A stretch of DNA of 64,000 nt from Mycobacterium sp. ENV421 (GCF_002887815.1 NZ_PDHO01000015.1:1-64000), one strand, 5' to 3'; positions 18,363 to 26,574 are shown, numbered from the stretch's first letter. Numbers and translations are program-made. The notes: generated by a model not told the origin, from the sequence alone.

Positions 18363-19238
18363 GTGAAGTCGACGTTCTGCGGACGGCCGGTGGCCGGTGA
18401 TCGCGCGCTGATCATGGCGATCGTCAACCGCACACCCGACTCGTTCTACGACCGGGGCGCGACCTTCACCGACGAGGCCGCCAAAGACGCCGCGCACCGG
18501 GTGGTCGCCGAGGGCGCCGACGTGGTCGACGTCGGGGGAGTCAAGGCCGGGCCCGGCACTCTGGTCGACGCCGACGAGGAAATCGCCCGGGTGGTGCCGT
18601 TCATCGAGTGGCTGCGCGGCGAGTACCCCGACCAGCTGATCAGCGTCGACACCTGGCGTTCGGCGGTGGCCAAGCAGGCCTGCGCGGCCGGAGCGGACCT
18701 GATCAACGACACCTGGGCCGGTGCCGACCCGGCCCTACCCGAGGTCGCCGCCGAGTTCGGGGCCGGGCTGGTGTGTTCGCACACCGGGGGCGCCACACCG
18801 CGCACCCGGCCGTTCCGGGTCAGCTACGGCACAACCGTGACCGGCGTGGTCGACGACGTCATCGCCGAGGTCACCTCCGCCGCCGAACGCGCGGTGGCGC
18901 TCGGGGTGGCCCGAGACGCGATTCTGATCGACCCGACCCACGATTTCGGCAAAAACACTCATCACGGTCTTACTTTGTTGCGCCACGTAAAAGATCTTGT
19001 TAAGACCGGATGGCCCGTCCTGATGGCGCTGAGCAACAAAGATTTCGTCGGGGAGACTTTGGGTGTGGAGCTCACCCAACGCCTCGAGGGCACGCTGGCC
19101 GCGACCGCTTTGGCCGCCGCCGACGGAGCCCGGATGTTCCGGGTGCATGAAGTGGGACCCACTCGGCGCGTACTGGAAATGGTCGCGTCGATCCGTGGGG
19201 AGCGTCCGCCGGTGCGGACGGTGAGGGGCTTGGCATGA
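18363..19238 (+). CDS. folP2: dihydropteroate synthase homologue FolP2
   Basis: A 291-residue TIM-barrel DHPS homologue: start VKSTFCGRPVAGDRALIMAIVNRTPDSFYD, then DVVDVGG, SVDTW, LINDTWAG and the C-terminal RVHEVG. It equals Rv1207 FolP2. In mycobacteria the second DHPS copy has been reported to lack DHPS activity, so its role, perhaps linked to glucosylglycerate synthesis with gpgS, is open. The GTG at 18363 follows the GGTGGA ribosome-site-like stretch. The stop overlaps gpgS (ATGA). A patch at about 18948-19016 coding KNTHHGLTLLRHVKDLVKTG has GC near 43 percent and codons rare for the genome, unlike the rest of the gene. Confidence 0.93.
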   Translation: MKSTFCGRPVAGDRALIMAIVNRTPDSFYDRGATFTDEAAKDAAHRVVAEGADVVDVGGVKAGPGTLVDADEEIARVVPFIEWLRGEYPDQLISVDTWRSAVAKQACAAGADLINDTWAGADPALPEVAAEFGAGLVCSHTGGATPRTRPFRVSYGTTVTGVVDDVIAEVTSAAERAVALGVARDAILIDPTHDFGKNTHHGLTLLRHVKDLVKTGWPVLMALSNKDFVGETLGVELTQRLEGTLAATALAAADGARMFRVHEVGPTRRVLEMVASIRGERPPVRTVRGLA

Positions 19239-20170
19239 CCGAACTCGCCAACGACACACTTCCCGGCGACACCTGGCTGTCTGACCACAGCTGGAGCCGG
19301 CCGACCTGGACCATTGCTGAACTGGTGGCCGCCAAACGCGGCCGCACCATCTCCGTCGTCCTGCCTGCGCTCAACGAGGAGGAGACCGTCGGATCGGTGG
19401 TGGACACCATCCGCCCACTGTTGGGCGGCCTGGTCGACGAGCTGATCGTGCTGGACTCCGGCTCCACCGACGACACCGAGATCGAAGCCATCGCCGCCGG
19501 CGCCCGGGTGGTCACCCGGGAACAGGCGGTGCCCGAGGTGGAGCCGCAGCCCGGCAAGGGTGAAGTGTTGTGGCGCTCGCTGGCGGCCACCACCGGCGAC
19601 ATCATCGTGTTCGTCGATTCCGACCTGATCGACCCCGACCCGATGTTCGTGCCGCGACTGGTCGGTCCGCTGCTCACCGGCGACGGCATCCACCTGGTCA
19701 AGGGTTTCTACCGGCGACCGCTGAAGGTCGGCAAGGGCGAGGACGCCAACGGCGGCGGCCGGGTCACCGAGCTGGTCGCGCGACCGCTGCTGGCCGCGCT
19801 GCGCCCCGAGCTGGGCTGTGTGCTGCAGCCGCTGGGCGGCGAGTACGCCGGCACCCGCGAGCTGTTGACGTCGGTGCCGTTCGCGCCGGGCTACGGCGTG
19901 GAGATCGGCCTGCTGGTCGACACCTACGACCGGCTGGGCCTGCAGGCGATCGCGCAGGTCAATCTCGGCGTGCGCAGTCACCGCAACCGCCCTTTGATCG
20001 AGCTGGGTGCGATGAGCCGCCAGGTGATCGCCACGCTGCTGTCGCGCTGCGGCATCACCGACTCCGGGATCGGGCTGACGCAGTTCCTGCCCGACGGACA
20101 CGACGGCTACCTGCCGCAGACCACCAAGGTCTCGCTCGCCGACCGGCCGCCGATGAACACCCTGCGCTGA
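19235..20170 (+). CDS. gpgS: glucosyl-3-phosphoglycerate synthase
   Basis: GT81 retaining glycosyltransferase that joins glucose from UDP/ADP-glucose to 3-phosphoglycerate, the first step of methylglucose lipopolysaccharide synthesis. The 311-residue GT-A protein has the metal-binding DSD at 128-130 (IIVFVDSDLIDPDP), the UDP-binding PALNEEETVGSVV near 44-56, and the conserved GGEYAGTRELL and RNRPLIELGAMS segments. It corresponds to Rv1208. Its start overlaps folP2 by four bases. Glucan precursors could come from the nearby glgC. A second copy of the 63-bp element follows its stop. Confidence 0.96.
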   Translation: MTELANDTLPGDTWLSDHSWSRPTWTIAELVAAKRGRTISVVLPALNEEETVGSVVDTIRPLLGGLVDELIVLDSGSTDDTEIEAIAAGARVVTREQAVPEVEPQPGKGEVLWRSLAATTGDIIVFVDSDLIDPDPMFVPRLVGPLLTGDGIHLVKGFYRRPLKVGKGEDANGGGRVTELVARPLLAALRPELGCVLQPLGGEYAGTRELLTSVPFAPGYGVEIGLLVDTYDRLGLQAIAQVNLGVRSHRNRPLIELGAMSRQVIATLLSRCGITDSGIGLTQFLPDGHDGYLPQTTKVSLADRPPMNTLR

Positions 20171-20180
20171 GCGCATCTCT

Positions 20181-20243
20181 CGCCCAAACCGACATTTCGC
20201 CGCGGAAATGCGAGTGCAAGCATGCCGAACGTCGATCTCGGCG
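20181..20243 (+). repeat. 63-bp intergenic element, copy 2 (upstream of the DivIVA-like gene)
   Basis: Begins ten bases after the gpgS stop and ends four bases before the -10 box of the next gene. Ends are identical to copy 1 (CGCCCAAACCGAC and GTCGATCTCGGCG); the centre has diverged but keeps a stem, CATTTC / GAAATG around GCCGCG (20193-20210). Confidence 0.8.
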
Positions 20244-20247
20244 CAAG

Positions 20248-20253
20248 TAATCT
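20248..20253 (+). promoter_or_regulatory. -10 box of the DivIVA-like gene, predicted leaderless
   Basis: TAATCT is followed by six bases and the GTG at 20260. It is one of the best -10 matches in the window. The right end of the 63-bp element overlies the -35 region. Confidence 0.55.
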
Positions 20254-20259
20254 CGTGAC

Positions 20260-20610
20260 GTGACGTTGATCCTGCTGTACCTGGTGGTGCTGATCCTGAT
20301 CGGCATCGTCCTCTTCGGGGTGGCCAGCCTGGTGTTCGGGCGGGGCGAGCAGTTGCCGCCGCTGCCGCGCGCCACCACGGCCACCGTGCTGCCCGCCTCC
20401 GGGGTCACCGGCGAGGACGTCGAGGCCGTCAAGTTCACCCAGGTGTTGCGTGGCTATAAGACCAGCGAAGTGGACTGGGTGCTGGACCGTCTCGGCGCCG
20501 AACTGGACCAGCTGCGCGGCGAGCTCTCCGCGGTGCGCGCGGCCGCGGGCCTGGACGAGCCGGTACACACCCACCACGCCGCGCCCGCTGCCGACGAGGA
20601 ATCGGTGTGA
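20260..20610 (+). CDS. membrane-anchored DivIVA-domain protein (Rv1209-like)
   Basis: A 116-residue protein with one N-terminal transmembrane helix (about 2-22, LILLYLVVLILIGIVLFGV) and a DivIVA-type segment at about 64-88, VLRGYKTSEVDWVLDRLGAEL, matching the (F/L)RGYxxxEVDxFLDxL motif of Wag31-like proteins. A coiled-coil stretch and an acidic tail follow. It corresponds to Rv1209. DivIVA domains bind curved membrane and organise growth poles, so a polar or septal location is a reasonable inference. GTG start, predicted leaderless. It overlaps tagA by four bases (GTGA). Confidence 0.87.
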   Translation: MTLILLYLVVLILIGIVLFGVASLVFGRGEQLPPLPRATTATVLPASGVTGEDVEAVKFTQVLRGYKTSEVDWVLDRLGAELDQLRGELSAVRAAAGLDEPVHTHHAAPAADEESV

Positions 20611-21185
20611 GCGAGGCCGCCGAGGACGACGGCCGCACCCGCTGCGGCTGGGTGCAGGGCCAGTCGGTGCTGTACCGCGACTACCACGACGACGAGTGGG
20701 GCCGGGTGCTACGCGGCCAGGTGGCGCTGTTCGAGCGGATGAGCCTCGAGGCGTTCCAGAGCGGCCTGTCGTGGCTGATCATCCTGCGTAAGCGGGACAA
20801 CTTCCGGCGGGCGTTCGACGGCTTCGACATCGAGACGGTGGCCGGCTACACCGACCGGGACGTCACCCGGTTGATGGCCGACGAGGGCATCGTGCGCAAC
20901 CGCGCCAAGATCGAGGCCACCATCGCCAACGCCAGGGCCGTCGCCGAACTCGACGTCGACCTGTCCGATCTGCTGTGGTCCTACGCCCCGCCGCCGCGCC
21001 CGCGGCCCAAGACGATGGCCGACGTGCCGGCGATCACGCCGGAATCCCAGGCGATGGCCAAGGACCTCAAGAAGCGCGGTTTCCGCTTCGTCGGCCCCAC
21101 CACCGCGTACGCGCTGATGCAGGCCACCGGGATGGTCGACGATCACCTGGCGTCGTGCTGGGTTCCCCGCCCGACCGCAGCGTGA
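20607..21185 (+). CDS. tagA: DNA-3-methyladenine glycosylase I
   Basis: Base-excision repair glycosylase removing 3-methyladenine (and 3-methylguanine) from DNA. The 192-residue protein carries all four zinc-snap ligands known from E. coli Tag: Cys13, His27, His180 and Cys184 (the last two as HLASC). The conserved DYHDDEWG and FERMSLEAFQSGLSWLIILRKR blocks are complete. It corresponds to Rv1210. The GTG start overlaps the preceding stop. Cotranscription with the DivIVA-like gene is likely, though the two functions are not obviously related. Confidence 0.95.
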   Translation: MSEAAEDDGRTRCGWVQGQSVLYRDYHDDEWGRVLRGQVALFERMSLEAFQSGLSWLIILRKRDNFRRAFDGFDIETVAGYTDRDVTRLMADEGIVRNRAKIEATIANARAVAELDVDLSDLLWSYAPPPRPRPKTMADVPAITPESQAMAKDLKKRGFRFVGPTTAYALMQATGMVDDHLASCWVPRPTAA

Positions 21186-21349
21186 CGGCGCAAATCGGAC
21201 CCCCTTAATCGGCCCTTTCACACCAATGCCCGCCGATAAGGAACAATAGAATCGAAAACAAGCAGTTCAGTGCCGACGCACCGGCCACGTGCCCGGCGCT
21301 GGACCGGGTCCGTGAGCACGGGCCGGCTCGAACCTGGAGGGAGCACTCG

Positions 21350-21517
21350 ATGGCGGCGATGAAGCCCCGGACCGGTGACGGTCCGCTGGAAGCAACCAAG
21401 GAGGGGCGCGGCATCGTGATGCGGGTACCGCTGGAAGGCGGCGGGCGACTGGTGGTCGAGCTGACCCCCGACGAGGCGGCCGCCCTGGGTGACGAACTCA
21501 AGAACGTCACCAGCTAA
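21350..21517 (+). CDS. DUF3117 small conserved protein (Rv1211-like)
   Basis: A 55-residue protein, MAAMKPRTGDGPLEATKEGR followed by a short beta hairpin rich in Gly and Val and the ending TPDEAAALGDELKNVTS. It is the C-terminal match of Rv1211 (75 residues), very conserved across actinobacteria. Rv1211 has been reported as calmodulin-like, but no canonical EF-hand is visible here, so I assign no function. A strong GGAGGGAG at 21336-21343 fixes the start. It stands alone, 164 bases after tagA, and is followed by a good stem-loop terminator. Confidence 0.9.
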   Translation: MAAMKPRTGDGPLEATKEGRGIVMRVPLEGGGRLVVELTPDEAAALGDELKNVTS

Positions 21518-21530
21518 CTGATCCACCTTC

Positions 21531-21557
21531 GAAACCCCGCGTGACCCGCGGGGTTTC
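21531..21557. terminator. bidirectional stem-loop terminator between DUF3117 gene and glgM
   Basis: Perfect 11-base arms GAAACCCCGCG and CGCGGGGTTTC around TGACC, followed by TTCTTCTCT on the plus strand. It ends the DUF3117 transcript and, read the other way, could serve convergent glgM. The U-tract is imperfect, as is common in mycobacteria. Confidence 0.85.
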
Positions 21558-21585
21558 TTCTCTGCCGGCCGCCCCTTCGGTCGGC

Positions 21586-22749
21586 TTAAGCCGACACCTT
21601 GCGGTAGATCTCGAGTGTCTGCTCGGCGATGTGCGCCCACGAGAACTCGTCGATGCAGCGCTGCCGGCCGGCCGCCCCGAAGCGGCGCGCCTTCTCCAGA
21701 TCGCCCACCAGCGCATTGACCGCCTCGGCGAGCCCCGTCTCGAAGCCTGCCGGGTCCGTCGACTCGTAGTGCACCAGAGTTCCGGTCACCCCGTCGTCGA
21801 CCACTTCGGGTATGCCCCCCACGTCGGACGCCACCACGGCCGTTCCGCAGGCCATCGCCTCCAGATTCACGATGCCGAGCGGCTCGTACACCGAAGGGCA
21901 CACGAAAGCTGTTGCCGCCGAGAGTATCTCGCGGATCTTTCCGATGGGCAGGAACTCCTGCACCCAGAACACGCCGCTGCGCCGCCCGGCCAGTTCCTGC
22001 ACGGCCGAGCTCACCTCGGCGGCAATCTCCGGGGTGTCCGGCGCACCGGCGCACAGCACCACCTGGATCTCCGGGTCGAAGCGGTGCGCCGCGGCGATCA
22101 GATGCGGGACACCCTTCTGCCGGGTGATCCGGCCGACGAACGCCACCATGGGCCGCGACGGGTCGACGCCGAGTTCGGCGAGCACCGATTCACCCCGCTC
22201 GGGCGGCGCCGGATACCAGACGTCGGTGTCGATTCCGTTCTTCACGACATGAACCCGGTTGGGGTCCAACGCCGGATACACCGACAGCACGTCGTCGCGC
22301 ATGCCGGAACTGACCGCGATCACCCCGTCCGCCGCCTCGACCGCGGTGCGCTCCACCCACAGCGACACCCGGTAGCCGCCGCCGAGCTGTTCGGCCTTCC
22401 ACGGCCGCAACGGTTCGAGGGAGTGCGCGGTCAGCACGTGGGGGACGTCGTAGAGCAGCGACGCAAGGTGACCCGCCATCCCGGTGTACCAGGTGTGCGA
22501 ATGCACCACCGTCGCCTCGGCGGCCGCATTGGCCATCACCAGATCCGCGGACAGCGTCGACAGCGCCGGGTTGGCCGCCTTGAGCGCAGGGTCGGGCTGA
22601 TGGACGAAGACGCCCGGACGCGGAGCGCCCATACAGTGCACGTCCACCTCGCACAGCCGCCGCAATTGTGCGACGAGTTCGGTCACGTGCACGCCCGCCC
22701 CGCCGTAAACCTCGGGTGGATACTCCCGAGTCATCATCGCCACCCGCAT
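21586..22749 (-). CDS. glgM: alpha-maltose-1-phosphate synthase (GlgM, glycogen synthase family)
   Basis: GT4-type GT-B enzyme that transfers glucose from ADP-glucose to glucose-1-phosphate to form maltose-1-phosphate, feeding GlgE-dependent alpha-glucan; formerly annotated glgA. The 387 residues equal Rv1212c. Features: MMTREYPPEVYGGAGVHV at the donor/acceptor entrance, VVHSHTWYTG, the phosphate-binding FVGRITRQKG, and the ExxxxxLExxA signature YEPLGIVNLEAMACG. The ATG at 22749 has a TACCGT box seven bases upstream and no ribosome site. It is divergent from glgC, which makes its ADP-glucose, so the two are probably coregulated from the 180-base gap. Confidence 0.95.
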   Translation of the reverse strand: MRVAMMTREYPPEVYGGAGVHVTELVAQLRRLCEVDVHCMGAPRPGVFVHQPDPALKAANPALSTLSADLVMANAAAEATVVHSHTWYTGMAGHLASLLYDVPHVLTAHSLEPLRPWKAEQLGGGYRVSLWVERTAVEAADGVIAVSSGMRDDVLSVYPALDPNRVHVVKNGIDTDVWYPAPPERGESVLAELGVDPSRPMVAFVGRITRQKGVPHLIAAAHRFDPEIQVVLCAGAPDTPEIAAEVSSAVQELAGRRSGVFWVQEFLPIGKIREILSAATAFVCPSVYEPLGIVNLEAMACGTAVVASDVGGIPEVVDDGVTGTLVHYESTDPAGFETGLAEAVNALVGDLEKARRFGAAGRQRCIDEFSWAHIAEQTLEIYRKVSA

Positions 22750-22756
22750 ACGCCCG

Positions 22757-22762
22757 ACGGTA
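22757..22762 (-). promoter_or_regulatory. -10 box of glgM, predicted leaderless
   Basis: TACCGT on the minus strand ends seven bases before the glgM ATG. Confidence 0.45.
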
Positions 22763-22916
22763 GTGGCCCGCGCTGCGCGGCGCATCCTCTTCCCCGTCGC
22801 TTCGCTCGCCCCGACCTTGCGGGTCAACGTGCTTGCGCGCGACCCCAAGTCGCTTCGGTCGCGACACGACGACCTGCAATAGCGGCGTTGGCCTAGCCGT
22901 CGGTTGCGTGTGCCGA

Positions 22917-22922
22917 TAGGTT
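22917..22922 (+). promoter_or_regulatory. -10 box of glgC, predicted leaderless
   Basis: TAGGTT, seven bases, then the glgC ATG at 22930. This placement excludes the in-frame TTG at 22921 as the start. Confidence 0.55.
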
Positions 22923-22929
22923 GGTTTTC

Positions 22930-24144
22930 ATGAGGGAATTGCCACACGTGCTGGGCATCGTCCTGGCGGGCGGAGAGGGCAAACGGCTCTACCCGCTGAC
23001 CGCCGACCGGGCCAAGCCGGCGGTTCCCTTCGGCGGCGCCTACCGCCTCATCGATTTCGTGCTGTCGAATCTGGTCAACGCGCGCTACCTCCGCATCTGC
23101 GTGCTCACCCAGTACAAGTCGCATTCGCTGGACCGGCACATCTCGCAGAACTGGCGGCTGAGCGGCCTGGCCGGTGAATACATCACGCCGGTTCCCGCTC
23201 AGCAGCGCCTCGGCCCGCGCTGGTACACCGGCTCGGCCGACGCGATCTACCAGTCGCTGAACCTGATCTACGACGAGGATCCGGACTACATCGTGGTTTT
23301 CGGTGCCGACCACGTGTACCGGATGGACCCCGAGCAGATGGTCAAGTTCCACATCGAGAGCGGGGCCGGCGCCACCGTCGCCGGTATCCGGGTGCCCCGC
23401 GCCGAGGCGCACGCATTCGGGTGCATCGACGCCGACGAGTCCGGCCGCATCCGGGAGTTCATCGAGAAGCCGGCCGACCCGCCGGGTACGCCCGATGATC
23501 CCGAGCAGACCTTCGTGTCGATGGGTAACTACATCTTCACCACCAAGGTGCTCATCGATGCCATCCGGGCCGACGCCGATGACGACAACTCCGATCACGA
23601 CATGGGCGGCGACATCATCCCGCGGCTGGTGTCCGACGGGATGGCCGCGGTGTACGACTTCAGCAACAACGAAGTCCCCGGCGCCACCGAACGCGACCAC
23701 GGCTACTGGCGCGACGTCGGGACGCTGGACGCGTTCTACGACGCCCACATGGATTTGGTGTCGGTGCACCCGGTGTTCAACCTCTACAACAAGCGCTGGC
23801 CGATCCGCGGGGAGTCGGAGAACCTGGCGCCCGCGAAGTTCGTCAACGGCGGCTCGGCGCAGGAGTCCGTGGTCGGCGCCGGCAGCATCATCTCCGCGGC
23901 GTCGGTGCGCAATTCGGTGCTGTCGAGCAACGTCGCGATCGAGGATGGCGCCATCGTCGAGGGCAGCGTGCTGATGCCCGGCGTGCGGGTGGGCCGCGGC
24001 GCGGTGGTCCGGCACGCCATCCTCGACAAGAACGTGGTCGTCGGCCCCGGCGAGATGGTCGGCGTCGACCTGGAGAAGGACCGCGACCGGTTCGCGATCA
24101 GCGCAGGCGGCGTGGTGGCCGTCGGCAAGGGCGTCTGGATCTAA
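22930..24144 (+). CDS. glgC: glucose-1-phosphate adenylyltransferase
   Basis: Makes ADP-glucose from glucose-1-phosphate and ATP, the committed step of bacterial alpha-glucan synthesis. The 404 residues equal Rv1213. Nucleotide-binding LAGGEGKRLYPLTADRAKPAVPFGG lies at the N-terminus, followed by the FGADHVYRMD catalytic region, IEKPADPPG for glucose-1-phosphate binding, and a C-terminal left-handed beta helix (VVGAGSIISAASVRNSVLSS) that carries allosteric sites in the family. The ATG at 22930 matches the conserved MREL(V)PHVLG start. The stop overlaps the convergent lipoprotein gene by four bases. Confidence 0.97.
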   Translation: MRELPHVLGIVLAGGEGKRLYPLTADRAKPAVPFGGAYRLIDFVLSNLVNARYLRICVLTQYKSHSLDRHISQNWRLSGLAGEYITPVPAQQRLGPRWYTGSADAIYQSLNLIYDEDPDYIVVFGADHVYRMDPEQMVKFHIESGAGATVAGIRVPRAEAHAFGCIDADESGRIREFIEKPADPPGTPDDPEQTFVSMGNYIFTTKVLIDAIRADADDDNSDHDMGGDIIPRLVSDGMAAVYDFSNNEVPGATERDHGYWRDVGTLDAFYDAHMDLVSVHPVFNLYNKRWPIRGESENLAPAKFVNGGSAQESVVGAGSIISAASVRNSVLSSNVAIEDGAIVEGSVLMPGVRVGRGAVVRHAILDKNVVVGPGEMVGVDLEKDRDRFAISAGGVVAVGKGVWI

Positions 24145-25184
24145 CCGGCCGCAAGCAGCTCCGGGCCGATGATCTGGACGCTGCTGCTGCCACCCCCGTC
24201 GCTGCCGGTCACCACGATGGCACCGGAATTCGGTTCGACGGCAACGGAATTGGGTTGGCGCACGGTGGCCACATCGGCGAGGGTCCGGCTCGCCGCCGGG
24301 TCTGCGACATCAACCACCCGCACCGCGTTCCGCTCGGTCAGCGTGATGTAGAGGCGGTGGCGCCGGGCGTCGTAAGCCAGCCCGTAGGGCTTACCCGGTG
24401 CATCGATTCTGGCCACCTGGCTCACCTTCGGATCGATGCGCTCGATGTAGACGGCGCCGCCGTCGGTGTCGGCGAACGCGGCCAGATCAACGGAAAGCGA
24501 GACCGCGTGGGTGAGCTTGGCCCCCACCGGAGCCTGGCTGACCAGCTCGCGGGTCGAGCCGTCATACACCCACACCCCGTTGCCCTGGACGTCGGCGACG
24601 GCTGCGTAGTTACCGACGGCCGCGACACCGCCGGGCTGCGGCGGACCGGCCGGCAGTGACCCGACCACCTGACCGTCGCGGACGAACAGCACGCCGCCGC
24701 CGCCTTCGTTGGTCACCACGATGGCTCCCGACGCGGTCGCCGCCGCGTCGTGCGGCTGCCGTCCGACGCCGGTGACGGTGGTGGTGATGCGGCCCTCGGC
24801 GAGGTTCAGTTCGAGGAGCTCAGCGGTGCCCTCCAACGGGGCCAGCACGGGGCCGTCCGGACCGGCCAGGCTCAAGTGGCGCGCGGCGCTCGGGGTCGGG
24901 ATCCGCTGGCGTTGCCTGCCGGTGGTGGCATCGAACAGCACTATGGCGTTGGGATCCCGCACCGCGACGGCCGCGATCCCCGACGTGCCGACGACGACAC
25001 CTTCCGGTGCGTTGCCGAGCGGGACGACGATGCCGACCGGCGCCGCGGTGGGCGGACCTGCCCTGGCCGGCTCGGCGGGCGGGGCATGCGTGATGCTGAC
25101 GGGCTTGGGTTCACCGGCGCACCCGGCCGCCACCGAGCATCCGATCACCAGTACGCACAGCGAGGTTTGGATGCGGCGGCCCAC
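24141..25184 (-). CDS. exported lipoprotein with YncE-like beta-propeller
   Basis: About 347 residues with a type II signal peptide (lipobox CSVAAGC, lipidated Cys near residue 22) and a Pro/Ala-rich linker. The rest consists of repeated strands with YVTN-type spacing (VVGTSGIAAVAVRDPNAIVLFDA, QPHDAAATASGAIVVTNE, PYGLAYDARRHRLYITLTE, NSVAVEPNSGAIVVTGSDG), i.e. a beta-propeller of the YncE/SMP-30 sort. It is probably a cell-envelope binding protein; the ligand is unknown. The start could be GTG 25184 or GTG 25202. It is convergent with glgC and 29 bases downstream of the DUF4126 gene. Confidence 0.82.
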   Translation of the reverse strand: MGRRIQTSLCVLVIGCSVAAGCAGEPKPVSITHAPPAEPARAGPPTAAPVGIVVPLGNAPEGVVVGTSGIAAVAVRDPNAIVLFDATTGRQRQRIPTPSAARHLSLAGPDGPVLAPLEGTAELLELNLAEGRITTTVTGVGRQPHDAAATASGAIVVTNEGGGGVLFVRDGQVVGSLPAGPPQPGGVAAVGNYAAVADVQGNGVWVYDGSTRELVSQAPVGAKLTHAVSLSVDLAAFADTDGGAVYIERIDPKVSQVARIDAPGKPYGLAYDARRHRLYITLTERNAVRVVDVADPAASRTLADVATVRQPNSVAVEPNSGAIVVTGSDGGGSSSVQIIGPELLAAG

Positions 25185-25213
25185 GTGCGCACAGTGCCCC
25201 ACCAGGCTGCCGG

Positions 25214-25807
25214 CTAAACCGGGCGCCGCGCAGCCTTGCGCCGTCGTCGGCGCCGCCACAACGCGACCGCGGCCCATGCCAGGGCGACGATCACCACCAG
25301 TACCAGCGCCGGGATGAGGATCGCGATGAACACCAGTGCGACGCTGACGATGTCCTCGACCGTGCTGAGCACCGGCGCCGCGGTGCCGGCCGAGGCGACG
25401 TTCGCCGCCGGGCGGACCGCCGTCTTGGTCAGGTGGACGACCAGGGCCGTGACAACACCGATCGCGACCGGTACCCACTGACCGGTGCGGGCGAACTCAC
25501 CGGGATCGGTGACCGCGGCGGTCTGCGCGGCGGTGCCCGACCCGAAGACGATGCCGCCGGCCGTCGGGCGGACGAACGTCTGGACTACGTCGTTGACCGA
25601 GTCCAGGGCGGGGATCTTGTCGGCGACGATCTCGATCAGCAGCAGGACCGCGACTATGGCGATCACCCAGGCGTTCTCCAGCCACGACCACCCGGCCGGC
25701 AAGGTGACGAGGTCGGTGAACCGGGCCAGCAGCGCAAGCGACAGCAGCGGGATGTAGGCGTTGAGGCCCGCGGCGGTGGCCAGCCCGAAGCCGGTCATCA
25801 GCTCCAT
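25214..25807 (-). CDS. DUF4126 membrane protein
   Basis: A 197-residue protein with about five hydrophobic segments. The N-terminus ELMTGFGLATAAGLNAYIPLL and the mid-protein PALDSVNDVVQTFVRPTAGGIVF are typical of DUF4126, a family found in many actinobacteria and of unknown function. The C-terminal tail is strongly basic (RRRRRRKAARR), probably cytoplasmic. The gene is followed at 29 bases by the lipoprotein gene on the same strand, suggesting one transcript. Confidence 0.85.
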   Translation of the reverse strand: MELMTGFGLATAAGLNAYIPLLSLALLARFTDLVTLPAGWSWLENAWVIAIVAVLLLIEIVADKIPALDSVNDVVQTFVRPTAGGIVFGSGTAAQTAAVTDPGEFARTGQWVPVAIGVVTALVVHLTKTAVRPAANVASAGTAAPVLSTVEDIVSVALVFIAILIPALVLVVIVALAWAAVALWRRRRRRKAARRPV

Positions 25808-25892
25808 GGCGCCTCCTCATGCCGTCACAAACTCGCATCCAGGATGACGCGTCACTAACGAGATTTCCTGGCATCGGCGCTGATTCAAGTGC

Positions 25893-26567
25893 TCACCAGA
25901 TCAGGGGCACCAGACGGTAGCGCACATTGTGGGTGTACTGCCGATAACCGTCCAGTTCCCCGGTGAGCATCTTCTCCTCGTCGAGGATTCGCGCCGCCAT
26001 CAACAGCAGCCCGACGACGACGAGCAGCAGGGCCCAATACGAGCCGAGCGCCAGCGCGATCCCGATCATCAGGACCACGTTGCCGAAGTACATCGGATGG
26101 CGCACAACGCCGTACAGCCCGGTGCTCACCAACGGTTGGCCCTCCTCGACGGTGATGTTGGCCGAGGCGTACTGATTCTGTACCACCACCCACATCGCCA
26201 GACCCAGGCCGACCGCCACCAGCACGTCGCCGGCAACCGACAACCAGGCAGGCACCGTCGACCAACCGAAGCGGTAGTCCAGGGCCGGCACCACCAGCAT
26301 CGCCGCGAACACCAAAAACGTCCCGGCGATCACGACCTTCTGGACCGGCCGGGTCTCCGCCTTGACGCCGGCATGGGTGCGCCGTTCGAACGCGTCGGGG
26401 TACTTCCGGCCCAAATACAGTGTCGGGACCAGGCTCGCGATGCTGAACACCGCGAGGAAAGCCCAGCCCTGCCAATAGCTGACGGTCCCCGCGGGCACGA
26501 ACAGCAGCACCACGAAGGCCGCGATACCCACGATCGACGAGATCGCAATACGAAGTGACGTTCCCAT
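25893..26567 (-). CDS. isoprenylcysteine carboxyl methyltransferase family membrane protein (Rv1216c-like)
   Basis: A 224-residue membrane protein with five to six segments. The C-terminal block STGLYGVVRHPMYFGNVVLMIG with LDEEKMLTGELDGYRQYTHNVRYRLVP is the ICMT/PEMT signature that binds S-adenosylmethionine in true methyltransferases. Bacterial members are mostly uncharacterised. The start ATG 26567 has AGGAAAG just upstream. It follows the ABC permease by seven bases, reproducing the Rv1219c-Rv1216c order, so it is the last gene of the efflux operon; whether it modifies the exported compound is inference. Confidence 0.88.
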   Translation of the reverse strand: MGTSLRIAISSIVGIAAFVVLLFVPAGTVSYWQGWAFLAVFSIASLVPTLYLGRKYPDAFERRTHAGVKAETRPVQKVVIAGTFLVFAAMLVVPALDYRFGWSTVPAWLSVAGDVLVAVGLGLAMWVVVQNQYASANITVEEGQPLVSTGLYGVVRHPMYFGNVVLMIGIALALGSYWALLLVVVGLLLMAARILDEEKMLTGELDGYRQYTHNVRYRLVPLIW

Positions 26568-26574
26568 GGCTTTC

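Noticed and set aside
21541..22896. A 451-codon open frame on the plus strand
   Set aside because: Opposite glgM and starting in the terminator stem; no domain.
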